Shown here piece after piece: positions 1 to 10,728 of a stretch of 17,658 nt of DNA. Within the stretch, counting starts at the first letter, position 1, and each line of letters opens with the position of its first letter. The notes under the pieces were generated by a model. It searched no databases and had not been told where the DNA came from. It saw nothing but the letters and a program-made list of their open reading frames with translations. This DNA is from Conidiobolus incongruus B7586. Its lineage: Eukaryota > Entomophthoromycota > Entomophthoromycetes > Entomophthorales > Conidiobolaceae. The position numbers and the translations under genes were made by a program. The stretch covers positions 1 through 17,658 of the forward strand of contig JNEM01009788.1 of NCBI GenBank assembly GCA_000697335.1, read 5' to 3'.

Positions 1-1280
1 TATCTAATATATTTATTATAATTTATCATTATATGAATATTTATATAGTTTTTTGAATAATATCAAATCATATATATTATTTAAAATATATATTTGGCAA
101 TAATAAAATGATTTCAATATTTATTATATTTAATAAAAATATCTTAAATATTATTGAGGAAAATGATTATAATATAATTTATATTTAATTCATTATAAAT
201 TACAAATAGTTGAGCGTTTGGGTATAAAATTAATCTGAGCTAGATATAATATCTTTGATTTATATATATTTATTTTGGTTCATTTTGATTAATACTATTA
301 TTCTAAATAAAGGTATATTTATATTCAAGTAAATGGCTAAATCAGATAAATTAGAATTAAGTAACAATATACTATTAATTAACCCTGATAAAGGTGAAAA
401 AGTACTTTTAGAAACAGAAAATGCTTATATATTTTAATTATGACCATTAGTTGATATTATATTAGTATTTCAATTATTATTCAAAAATTGGAAAAAAAAT
501 TCAAATTTAAACTTTTCAAAAGTATATTCATCAACTTGATATACTATAATTGATGTTTATTAAAAAGTATCGCTAATTTCTTTGATATAATTAATTAATT
601 AATTGTATATATAATTAGAAAATATTCTATCTATTTCGGTTAATAAATATTTTAAATTAAATATTAATTATTTTTAATCTTTAATATATTTAAATTGATA
701 AATTTATCATTTTTAGTAATAATTCATTTGATAAAAATTTGAAATATTAAATAGCTTCATTAATAACTGTACATTAATATTTTTGATAATGTTGAGAATA
801 ATAATGATCCTCGAGTGTATAGAGATAGATTATTAGTGTTTGAATTAGATAGATAGTCTATAATTTTTTAATAAAATTACAGTTGTTTTAGAATTCCCTG
901 AATATAATGGAATTTCTTTTATATCAATCAAAGTATAAAAAAGGGACTTTAATTTCAAAATATATAATTTTTATATAAATTGTCAATTATCTTTTATTCT
1001 TATTCTATATTGTTTCCAATATTATATTTCAAGTATATAAAATATAAACTTTTGTACTTTATATTATGAAATATTTTTTATCAAACTAAATTTATAATTG
1101 TTAAGTCTTAATATAAATTTTCATAACTCGATATTTCGAATAATCCAAAATTTTAATATCTTTTAAAGGATCTAGAAAATAAAATTAACTTTTAATTAAT
1201 TCAATGTTAAAAAAATATAATTTATTTATAACAAAAAGAGTTATCATTATTTGAAAAGAATCTAGGAGATGATATAGCTA

Positions 1281-1298
1281 ATATATATATATATATAT
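1281..1298. repeat. (AT)n microsatellite
   Basis: A run of nine AT dinucleotides in A+T-rich DNA. It is probably a slippage product and has no visible link to a gene. Confidence 0.8.
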
Positions 1299-2422
1299 TT
1301 TCTTTGAATTTCACTAATTTAATTTCAAAAATATTTGAATCTCAGATAAAATTTGTTTAACATGCGTATACTTTGCAAATTAAATTAGCTTAGAAAGTTT
1401 TAATAATACCTTATGTAAATATGTATTAAATATAAGAAATAATATTTGGATAGATTTTGATGAGCTTAAAATGATAATTATCAATGCTAGATAATGTATA
1501 TTGAACTGAATCAAGAAAAAGTAGTCATAGATATATTCATTGTAGTTACACTATGAAGCTAAAACAAATAAATTTGTTATATATCATTTAACTGAAAATT
1601 TGTAAATTAATTAAATAATTATCACTCAAGAATTTCCTCAGTTAAATAAATATTATTTTAAGTCACCATAAATATATAATATGAATGAATATTTAACTGA
1701 ATCATTTGGTAATATAATTATTATTCATAAATAAATATATTATATTTGGTTATGAATTATCTATTTTCGAGCATACTGTTAATTGATATTGATATCTGTA
1801 ATCGGCAAAACTTTATATTATATATTTGCTTCATACCTTAATCAATAATGCAATTTACAAGTAGTCCTATCATAGATTCGATTTCTCAATATCATAATGA
1901 TTTTTAAGACAAAATATAGAAAACAAAGTTTACTATATATTCAGATTCAAATTTTAGATTATATAATAGCCGATATAGAGAATAATCATACTAAAGTATA
2001 TAATACATATTTATCCATTAAATAAATAGTATATGAGTCGAATAGCAATATAGTATGTTTTAATAAATTAATTTTAATTATTAATAGAAAAATTGAACGA
2101 AAAGAATATTTTACTAAACCGTATTAAGAAATTAAAGTGATTGGGATTTTTCAATTTATTTTATTCTCCAGATTATGTCTTTAATATCGCAATTTAAAAG
2201 ATGATCTCATTCGTTTAAATAACTTCCTATTTCAAATATGATTTTCGCTCCTTACATCATTTTAATTTTATAACTATTTCATTTGAAAAAGCTCTTTGAA
2301 GTGTAATCAGAATTGATTAATAAAATTCATAATTTAAATAATTTTACCGATAATATTAATCTTAAAAGTATATATACAATGTGATTTAAATATATGATTA
2401 AATAACATTTAAAATTCAATCC

Positions 2423-2460
2423 AATATAATATAATGTAATATAATTTAATATAATATATT
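2423..2460. repeat. Short tandem repeat, 10-bp period
   Basis: About four imperfect copies of a 10-bp unit close to ATAATNTAAT lie head to tail. The fifth or sixth position of the unit varies between copies (A, G, T). It is a small minisatellite in non-coding DNA. Confidence 0.6.
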
Positions 2461-3168
2461 CATTTCTGTTATAAAATTCTTCTAATTAAAAATCAGTGAA
2501 AAATGGAATAACAGTTTAAAATAATTTAATATTTATAGGAATGTAATATTTCATTTAAAATATAACTTTGATTCAAATTAATTTAATTGTAACTTGTCTA
2601 AATTTTTGATTAACAAAAAAAATTATTTTTTTATTGTTAAAAAAGGAGATTTTTCTAGGCTAAAATTGATTCAGTTATAACTCATCACCTAATGGTCTAT
2701 TTTAATAAATGAAATTTTGTTAATTGAGATACATGAATTATATCTCTATCAAGTTTAGCATAGCATGCTTAGTGTGTTTATGATATTAAATTACCTAGAT
2801 CTTTGATATATATAGTTTTAAGTCAAGTCTCATTATCGTATTGAATATATAGACTAAAAGATTAATGTCAAATTTTGATTCAATATATCCACTGATTGTA
2901 CTATATATTTCAGGATCATTTCTGTAAAATAATTATAACATCATTAGAATTTTTGAAGAGAATGAGAATATTTGATAATCAAATAGAAAGGGTAATAAAA
3001 TTGTTGGGAATATTCCTCTAAAAACGCCTCTATTGGAGATTCAGGGGTAGGTGAGCACCACTTCCAAAATCAGATATTAACGAATAGTTCAAACTTTAAA
3101 ATCATTTTTATTGAATATTAAACTTTGTCATACCAAATATAAAATAGACAATTTAAGAGGACTCTAAG

Positions 3169-3188
3169 CCAATCAAAATAATCACGTG
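3169..3188. promoter_or_regulatory. CCAAT box next to a CACGTG E-box
   Basis: CCAATCA starts at 3169 and TCACGTGAC, with the palindromic core CACGTG at 3183-3188, follows 9 nt after the CCAAT core. In fungi CCAAT is the site of the HAP/NF-Y complex, and CACGTG is bound by bHLH factors such as Cbf1 or Pho4 types. The pair sits about 420-440 nt upstream of the zinc-finger gene at 3607, in the stretch where the sequence becomes less A+T-rich. Both motifs are short, so their use as regulatory sites is inference. Confidence 0.35.
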
Positions 3189-3536
3189 ACCATAACCAGT
3201 TTATATCTCAATTTTATTCTTTGACATAATTGGTATTAAAATATTCAACTCGTATAAAATCTCCTTAATAGGATAAAGGAAATCATTTATAGAAGGAATT
3301 TCAACATAAGCTAACCTGACCAATTCGCTCCTCAATATTTGCAAATTTCTTATTGAGTTAAATTCATCATCTAACATTTAACGATATTTAGATAAGAATT
3401 TTTAACCTGTTTCAGAAAATATAACTGGAGTCCATACTCCCTTAAAGTACACCCTCCTCTTATCTCCCTCCAAAACCTGGCTCATTTGGTCCCTATTTTC
3501 AGGTTCTAATTATAGTTAAACTATTGGCCCAGCTCA

Positions 3537-3544
3537 TATAAATA
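3537..3544 (+). promoter_or_regulatory. TATA box of the Con7-like gene
   Basis: TATAAATA fits the TATAWAWR consensus at all positions and lies 63 nt before the ATG at 3607. It is followed by a pyrimidine-rich leader with very few G. If it is used, transcription would start perhaps 30-40 nt before the ATG and the 5' UTR would be short. TATA-like strings are common in DNA this A+T-rich, but this one sits in a locally C-rich segment, which makes it more credible. Confidence 0.5.
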
Positions 3545-3606
3545 TATCTCACGTATCTTGTTTCCCAGTATCAACTCTTCTACTGCCTTCTAGCTCACCC
3601 TACCCA

Positions 3607-4269
3607 ATGGATCCCTCTCAGTCTAATCCTCACGTTCAAATGAACTATACCATTGATCATCAAGTTGCTTATCCAGTGATGAACACTGCTCTAGAACAGC
3701 AACGCCATATGCAAATCGAACCTCTTCACCCCCCTCTCCCCAATCAACTTCCTTCTCTCTCTCAAGTCTTAGGTAATATGCTTATCTCAAATAAGCAAGT
3801 CACACCTATTCCACAGTTGGACTATTACCCACGACTCACCGTCCAACCTAACACCTACCCAGCTGCCTTCCCAACCGCTCTCCGTTCCCCATACGACCCA
3901 ACAACAATGAGAGCTTGGCCTAGCACTCTTTTCCCCAATTCCATTCCTTCTTCCACTCCCCTTTCTTTTATCAGCCACCAAGACCCTAGTCTTAAAAAGC
4001 GACCAAGACGTCGTCATCACGAGGTCGAGAGATTGTACCAATGCAATTATCCTCGCTGTCCCAAAGCTTATGGTACATTAAACCATCTAAATGCTCATGT
4101 ACTTTCGCAGAACCATGGGCCAAAAAGATTACCAGCAGAATTTAAAGAAATTCGCAAGCTCTGGAAAGCTAAAAAAGAGAAGGCTGCAGCTGCGGCCGCT
4201 GCGGCAGCAGCAGCAGCAGTTAATTCTCAGCAAATAACGGCACCTCAACCACCAACTCACCATGTATAA
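3607..4269 (+). CDS. Con7-like C2H2 zinc-finger transcription factor
   Basis: A complete single-exon frame of 220 residues. Residues 130-138 are a basic cluster (KKRPRRRHH) that can serve as a nuclear localisation signal. Residues 146-170 form one zinc finger, Cys146-x4-Cys151-x12-His164-x5-His170, with the core AYGTLNHLNAHV. Residues 173-192 continue with the block KRLPAEFKEIRKLWKAKKEK. This arrangement (basic run, 'ERLYQC' lead-in, AYGTLNHLNAHV finger, EFKEIRK tail) is the signature of the Con7 family. In Magnaporthe oryzae and Fusarium, Con7 is a nuclear factor controlling conidium shape, cell-wall genes and infection structures. The N-terminal 130 residues are Pro-, Gln- and Ser-rich and probably disordered. 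A run of 12 alanines (193-204) follows the finger block. The start is the first ATG after a TATA box and a C/T-rich leader. Codons here end in C far more often than those of the gene at 10729-13932. The family call is secure; the biological role in this species is inference. Confidence 0.87.
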   Translation: MDPSQSNPHVQMNYTIDHQVAYPVMNTALEQQRHMQIEPLHPPLPNQLPSLSQVLGNMLISNKQVTPIPQLDYYPRLTVQPNTYPAAFPTALRSPYDPTTMRAWPSTLFPNSIPSSTPLSFISHQDPSLKKRPRRRHHEVERLYQCNYPRCPKAYGTLNHLNAHVLSQNHGPKRLPAEFKEIRKLWKAKKEKAAAAAAAAAAAAVNSQQITAPQPPTHHV

Positions 4270-4660
4270 TACCTTGGCCTTGAGGAAGATGTAGCATTAG
4301 AGATTCAATTGGATTATTGAATAGCACCCTGAATCCACTCCCTGCCCTTTTCCAATTCCAGTATTAACATCACCTATATCCAAAACTCATGCAATTTAGA
4401 ATAGTTACTATCGGGACCATGATGCACCCGACCAACCAGCATTCAAATCTTTAATCATCTCATAATTAATTTAAATCTTGAAAATAATTTGATACGCGAC
4501 AAGATTGACTCTGGATTCGTATCATATCATCATGTTATATTATTCAATAGACAGCACACTTCTCACTGTATTAATTAATTCTATCCTGTTTCCTTTCCTA
4601 TATCTCTCTCCTATCACCCCTTTACAAGACACTAATTAGTGATTCTTTTCCCTTAAAATT
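4270..4660 (+). other. 3' flank of the Con7-like gene
   Basis: After the stop at 4267-4269 the DNA stays less A+T-rich for almost 400 nt, C-rich on the + strand, and contains pyrimidine-rich blocks near 4330-4365 and 4585-4625. No frame of useful length or known RNA fold is visible. It is probably 3' untranslated and flanking sequence. The exact end of the transcript cannot be placed, because AATAAA-like strings are frequent only further on (for example near 4728). Confidence 0.4.
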
Positions 4661-4781
4661 ATGAATATTTAATTCATTTTTTTCTATAAAAAAGTATAAT
4701 TCAATTGTTTTATTTTTTGCTTATATAAAAATAAAAATATAATAACTATTAAATATAATAAGGGTGTGTATTGAATCTGTA

Positions 4782-4980
4782 CTAAATATTATCATTTATT
4801 ATTCTAAATAATTAGACGTCATTAATTTTATCATATGGTTTATTAATTTTTATTAAATTGATTAAAAAAAATTTTTTTTATTAAATTTAATAAAAATTAA
4901 TAATTCTTTGATATTAATGTATTGAATTAATTTAAAATTTTCTAATTATTCAATATATATATGAATAATCAAATATTTAG
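4782..4980. mobile_element. Fold-back / MITE-like inverted-repeat element
   Basis: The stretch is one long imperfect palindrome. Its outer ends are CTAAATATT at 4782-4790 and the inverse AATATTTAG at 4972-4980, each flanked by TA (4780-4781 and 4981-4982). Further in, TAATTAGA pairs with TCTAATTA. At the centre, 4840-4859 is an exact inverse of 4884-4903 (20 bp), and pairing continues with few mismatches to a loop-free middle at 4871/4872. A duplicated TA with terminal inverted repeats is typical of Tc1/mariner-type MITEs. There is no coding capacity. Chance inverted repeats occur in A+T-rich DNA, but nested matching arms spanning the full 199 bp are harder to explain that way. Confidence 0.5.
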
Positions 4981-5131
4981 TAAATTTATTTTGACAATTT
5001 GCCTAATCTATTTCATAATAAATTCCATCAAATAATAAAATATTATAATTTGATTGAATTACCAAATTTAGGAGATTAATATTTGCAAAAAATATGATTA
5101 ATATTTATATTATACTTGCTAAAATATTATA

Positions 5132-5151
5132 ATATATATATATATATATAT
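5132..5151. repeat. (AT)n microsatellite
   Basis: Ten AT dinucleotides in a row, the first of three such tracts within 600 bp. Confidence 0.85.
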
Positions 5152-5299
5152 TAATTAAATTTTACTCTCCTCATTAAATTCAAGGAAAGAAATAAAAATA
5201 TAATCAAATCCCCATATATACAATTGTTACTTGATTTTTACTTTGGAATCATCTGAAATTTATTAAAAATTTTTTTCATTTTTAAAATCCTAAGTTCAT

Positions 5300-5440
5300 A
5301 AAATTTTTCACCCTTGCCCCCTCACTCTTCCCCCTCATTACCTCCACAACTTTCCTCGGTCAAATTTAACCACTTCAATCATTAACATTTACTTCATGCC
5401 TACCAACCTAAATCCTATTCCTGACCACATTCTTAATTGA
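5300..5440. other. C-rich, G-poor island without an assigned role
   Basis: About 140 bp is much less A+T-rich than its surroundings and almost all of the excess is C on the + strand, with runs such as GCCCCC and CCCCC. Its texture resembles the upstream and leader region of the Con7-like gene (3430-3606). The longest ATG-led frame inside it has about 14 codons (starting near 5397), so it is not a gene. It could be a promoter-like or untranslated remnant, or part of an unseen non-coding transcript; the sequence does not decide. Confidence 0.35.
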
Positions 5441-5603
5441 TATTTAAAAATATAAAGATTTTATATTGATAATATAATATAAATATACCCATTAATATAT
5501 TTTTATAAATTCAATTATTATAACTTTAATTCAATATAATTATATAATTTAAATTTTTATTTAATTAATTAATAATATTCAATAATAAAAATTAAATCAA
5601 AAT

Positions 5604-5626
5604 TATATATATATATATATATATAT
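5604..5626. repeat. (TA)n microsatellite
   Basis: An uninterrupted alternating TA tract of 23 nt in A+T-rich intergenic DNA. Confidence 0.85.
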
Positions 5627-5684
5627 GAATTTATCCGAATAACTTTTTTTGATTATAGAGAAAAAAAGATGATTTTATTAAATT

Positions 5685-5711
<27 letters not shown>
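5685..5711. repeat. (TA)n microsatellite
   Basis: An uninterrupted alternating TA tract of 27 nt, the longest in the window, about 60 bp after the previous tract. Confidence 0.85.
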
Positions 5712-5715
<4 letters not shown>

Positions 5716-5719
5716 AAAC

Positions 5720-8700
5720 AAATACTATTTACTCATAATCGATATATATATTTTTAATGATTAAAATATGGTTAAATTAATTTACCCCCCCTTTTTTAAA
5801 TATTTTTTTTATTATAAAATACCCCACTAGAATTCAGTTCCAATGTATGAAACTTGAAATCGGAATCAATTCCAAAATAATTGTAGTTGGTTATTATTAA
5901 TAAAATATGGCGAATAATGATCGATTACTCTCTTAAGCTAACTATAAATAAAATTCTTATTATTGGAGTAAATATTGATTTAACTAGGATTATTTTTTAA
6001 TGTACAACCATGTGCTAATCATCATTAATATAGTCGATTCTCTAATTCTAATTTAGAATAGCTCAATATGCTTTTCTTTATCAATATAATTGAATTATTA
6101 CCCGACATACTTTGTATTTTTTGATATTATATAGTTTTATTATATTTTAAAATTATATAATATTATTTTATTCCGAAAAAATAAAAATTTCCTATTATTG
6201 ATGACATCAGTGAAATATTGATTAATATAATAAAAAATTGATAATTTGTAACACATAAATATTAAATTATCCTTTTAATTAAATATTATATATTACAGAT
6301 TTTATATATTTTTATAATTTGAAAATTTTTATATTATTATTCTATATAACTTTATTAATTATTTTTCTTTTTAATATAATTTATTATAATTTCAAAATAT
6401 CATATGAAATTTTAAAATTTTTAGTTGCTAATACTGTCAATTTTGAAAGCTTTAAATTAATTTGTGGTTATCAAAATTAAATTTTGCAATTATGAAGTTT
6501 AAATATCAAATTTTATAATTATTTTAATTTAATATATTACAATGGAAATAACCATATGAACTCTAATTTTTAATTATATACATTTTTTTTAATCTCTTTT
6601 TAAATAAAACTTATCATAATTGAATTTAATATAATTAATTATCAGTTTCAATCGAATTTCATATGAACCTATTAGTCATAAAATTAGTAAGTTTAAACCC
6701 CTAATTCATTTTAAATAATACTGTAATTCTACAATTAAAATATTCAATAGCCAATCAAATTTAGGTATACGTAATGCAAGTGGTCATGGTTGAGAGTGAC
6801 TATAACAAAGTAATTAAATAATCTAATTGAAAACCCTCAAAAATTATACATTATTTGATTTATTACAATTGATCAAAATATTATTTAATATTAAAAACAA
6901 ATATGATATCATTTTTAATCAAAATTTTATCTAATCTTTTTTAATTATCTAAATATTAAATTAAAAACAATATACCTGTAAATTCAATTAAATTTTAATG
7001 TAATATTAACTTTGATAGGTATCTACTTTTAAAAGTTAAAGTCACTAAATCAAGAATCAATATATGTTGATTTTATAATATTAATTAATATCTGATTTAT
7101 TAAATATGTAATATTATCAGACTATTATTAAATAATACCTGTCATTTATATAGAACATACGTGATATTATAAGTTCAAAGTAATTACATTCAACAATATA
7201 TAACAATTTTTTAAATAGCATTAACTTGTTTAATGTGGTATTGACACAAAATAATATTATACCGAAGAGTGTAACCTATTTTAATATTTACAATGTGAAT
7301 TCAATAACAAATGCCATGTAACACTCCGGATAACCCTTTTTATCAAGTTTGCTAATTCGAGTATATTGGAGTATCCCTTATTGGGAAGTGATTGTTTGAT
7401 CGATGGGGAAATATCAAGATTTAATCAATATAAAAAATACAGATTGACAGCTATATTAGCATATCTTACTACCATTATGATTTCTTAGAACCACAAATAA
7501 TACATTTGTTATAAAATATTTTCCTTGAAATATTGAAATAATTATTATAAGCTAATAAAGTATTTTATTTTCCAAATTAAGAATATTTCAAAGTATTTTG
7601 CCGTTTTCAAGTTCTAATCTACAGAAATTGAAGAATTTAAGAAGTTTCTAAATGAATATTATTTCAAAGAGATTGATTGATTTTATTGATAACAAGTGCT
7701 TTAGTTTTTATTGTATTTACAATTTTGTATCAGATGACAGTTGATTCGAAACAATCTATTCTTTTCATTCATATCTTCATATGATAAGGCTAAATTTCTT
7801 ATTATTAATTAAAATTCATAATAGATACATTTCACTTAATTGTTTATATAACATGATAAGTTGTATAGTATCAACATTTCAAAATCAAATCTAACAAGTA
7901 CCTGTTTTCACTATTAAAGCAAATCAATAATACAGATACTTTCAAAAATGTAACTGATATAAGCTATACATATTTATCAATTCATGAAGCATCAACTCTT
8001 TAATTTAGTACCGATTAAATTAAACCTTATTCTCAATTTAGATAATAAATTTTAATATTCAATATTATTTAGTAAAAATTCAATTATTCAATTTATTACT
8101 TAATTTAGTTCAATATTAATAACCAATATATTACATTGATTAATATTTGATTGGCTTTTAATTTGGAAATATTTTTACTAAAAATGTCAAGTTAATATTT
8201 GATTATTGTTAAATGAATTTAACATATAAAATACACTAACTTGATTAAAATTAATTAAATTATCAAAAGATGAGAATAACTCAATTTTTGAAATTAATAT
8301 AACATTAATGAGTGATAAATAATTTAGTTAATTTATCTATTATTCATATTGCTAATTGTTTAATTAATCAGGAACGATTATTATATTAAAGAAAATAATA
8401 AATTAACATTCTTATTAATAAAAATTAATTATTATGAAATAATTGGCTAAAGATATTATCCATCATTTGTAAAATAATATTTTTCAAGTTTAACATTTTA
8501 TTAGATTATACTAAACAAAGATTTTTATATTTTAACAAATTAATAATAGTAAAATTAAGTAAATATTACTTATTTAGAGGGAGAATAGATATTGATTGAA
8601 TATTTGGTTATTTCATAGGTCGTGTATCATCTTAAAATAAAATTAATAAGTAACCATGATTAGTTATTACATTGAATTAATATTAGCTAAATAATTTAAT

Positions 8701-10700
8701 TCCTTTTTATATTGTCATATACTTTATCAAATTAATCAAATATAAATAATTAAGTTATAATTTATCGGTAAAGTATTATTGACAAATTATCAACATATAT
8801 TTTCTCACACTTATTAATCTAAAATATTCTACAGAAAGATTTATTAATTAATTATTAGATCACATTATACAACAAATTATACATTTTGCGTAGCATTAAT
8901 ATATTTGATTTGTCTTTAAAATGTTATTAAATATCAATGAACTTGACAGAATTTATGAGATTAAGTATATTAATGATTATTTAATATATGATTTAATTAT
9001 CCAATTAAGTATGAATTATTACACATAAAAATTTTTTATCATTTATATAGTTAATCGATTTGTTAAAAAAATCTTTTATTAATTTTTAATTTGAAATAAG
9101 AAATAATATTGAGAATACCAATAAGTATAAACATTTGAAAGCATTAAACTATTATTAGCCAAAAATTGTTTATATAATATTATAATGAAATTCTTTCGAG
9201 AACTTCTTTAGGTATATTTTTATCAAAAATAAATTTCATTATTATTATCAAATGAATAGTATTTTTGACTAATTAAATTACTATTATTAGAATTTGATAA
9301 TTATGTTAATTCTTTAAAATATTTGATATAATCTTTTTGATTATAAATGTTAAAGTATCATTATATAATTAATTATTTAGAGAATTCAAAGAAGAATCTA
9401 ATTTTGTATTTAAATTGCTTATTATTATTATTATTATTATGTATAAAAAATATTTGAATAGTTAAATATATCACCAGTTTAAGATAAAGTTGTATTAGTT
9501 CTTAATAATTCTCTTATAAAATATATAGTCTATGGATTATTTGAAAATAGAAAATTTTACATATATAAATACAGGAATACAATCACATCACAGATTTAAT
9601 AATATTTATTACATTCAATACTTTATAAATCAATAATTTATTAAATATATATAGATATATATATTGTGATCACTTTATTTTGATTTAGTAAATGAAACCA
9701 TGATAAACTATAAAATTGACTTTGATATATATTGATAATCCTAAATTGATAACATATATAACAAATTTATATAAATCATTTTTATTCTAATAAAAATTAA
9801 TACTAGTAAGGATTCTTCAATATTTCAATTTATTCGTCTAACATTGGTATAATAATAAATTATTAAATTTTCATATTTTTTTTTCTTTAGAAAATTATAT
9901 AATAAATATATAATTGATATATTTCAAACTTATACTATGATTTAATTATATTATAGTTTAATATAAGCTAAACATTATCAAACTTATAATATAGGTATTA
10001 ATAATTAACTATATAAAATTTTTTATGTTTTGTGTTTGGAAAATTTATTAAATTGATAAAAATTAACAATGATTAAGTGAAAAAAAAGACTTAAATCTAG
10101 ATTGAGCTTTTATGATCACAAAGCTATTAATATTAAAGACTTTAAGTGACTAGATTCAGATTAATTCAAATTTATTAATATTTAACATTATTTTGAATAT
10201 TAAATCAAATTTTTAACCCTTTAATATATAAAATTTGAATATAATTAATAATTCTTAGTTTAAATTATTTTTATATTCAGCTTATAATATGAATTTTGAA
10301 ATTAAATCATTCTAATATATCTTTTTAAATATATATTATCAACATATTTATTTATCTAGTAATCATTAAATTATCAAAACTGATATAGAATTGATAATAC
10401 TTGCAGCTTTATCCAAAATAATTTCAAGAAAATGATCAATATTTGCAATATAAACTTGGATTTAAAGCTGCATTCATATTTCAACAAAAATCTTGTTAAA
10501 CAGAAATTTCAAGTTTATTCACTTGAAGTTGGATTATCGTCATATATTTAATAAATAGGTGTATTAATCGATGAATTAACATCATTATTTAAATAACTTC
10601 ATTTTTGTAATTTTTTGTAATGTTATAAATATTTAACATTTGACAGTGCATTATATAGTTGATAAATCTATACAATGAATTAAGGATAGTAAAGTAGAGA
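5720..10700. other. A+T-rich gene desert between convergent genes
   Basis: Nearly 5 kb without a frame long enough to support a gene, and no tRNA box or rRNA-like segment seen. Slightly less A+T-rich spots occur near 5820-5900, 6755-6810 and 7310-7440. The last is open for about 60 codons on the + strand but has no ATG and no recognisable motif, so it is probably chance. Several short inverted repeats occur (for example the CCAAT/ATTGG pair at about 8123-8154). The content looks like old, unrecognisable intergenic or repeat-derived DNA. Confidence 0.6.
9419..9440. repeat. (TTA)n trinucleotide repeat
   Basis: Seven copies of TTA in a row, plus one base, in non-coding DNA. Confidence 0.8.
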
Positions 10701-10703
10701 ATA

Positions 10704-10709
10704 TTTATT
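10704..10709 (-). terminator. Polyadenylation signal AATAAA
   Basis: AATAAA on the - strand lies about 20 nt after the TAA stop (10729-10731) of the SMG6-like gene, at a position usual for a fungal 3' end. The hexamer is common in A+T-rich DNA, so its use is likely but not proven. Confidence 0.45.
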
Positions 10710-10728
10710 TTAACTCTTAATGCAAAAA

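Larger units (their letters stand above)
1..2990. other. A+T-rich region without a supportable gene
   Basis: This is low-complexity, strongly A+T-rich DNA with stops in all frames and no recognisable domain, tRNA or rRNA. The only ATG-led stretch I looked at closely is 333-437 on the + strand, about 34 codons, which matches nothing I know and is short enough to be chance. CpG sites are sparse but present (for example near 214 and 1368), unlike the right end of the window. Old transposon DNA is likely here, but no terminal repeat or protein motif is clear enough to name a family. Confidence 0.6.

Noticed and set aside
333-437. Short ATG-led frame of about 34 codons
   Set aside because: It is too short, without a recognisable product or clear promoter, and is compatible with chance.
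1340-2260. Possible very old retroelement-like coding texture
   Set aside because: Some words loosely recall pol-type sequence, but no motif, terminal repeat or consistent strand signal is clear enough to name an element.
3553-3593. Possible intron in the 5' leader of the Con7-like gene
   Set aside because: A pyrimidine-rich stretch ending in CTTCTAG resembles an acceptor, but the only donor nearby (GTATCT) is weak and the resulting intron would be about 40 nt. A plain leader is simpler.
3787-4041. 84-codon open frame on the - strand
   Set aside because: It lies wholly inside the Con7-like gene on the opposite strand, has no recognisable motif, and is best explained as a shadow of the real frame.
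7270-7490. About 60 open codons on the + strand in a less A+T-rich patch
   Set aside because: There is no ATG at its start, no family resemblance and no splice sites of convincing quality. A couple of such runs are expected by chance in this length of A+T-rich DNA.
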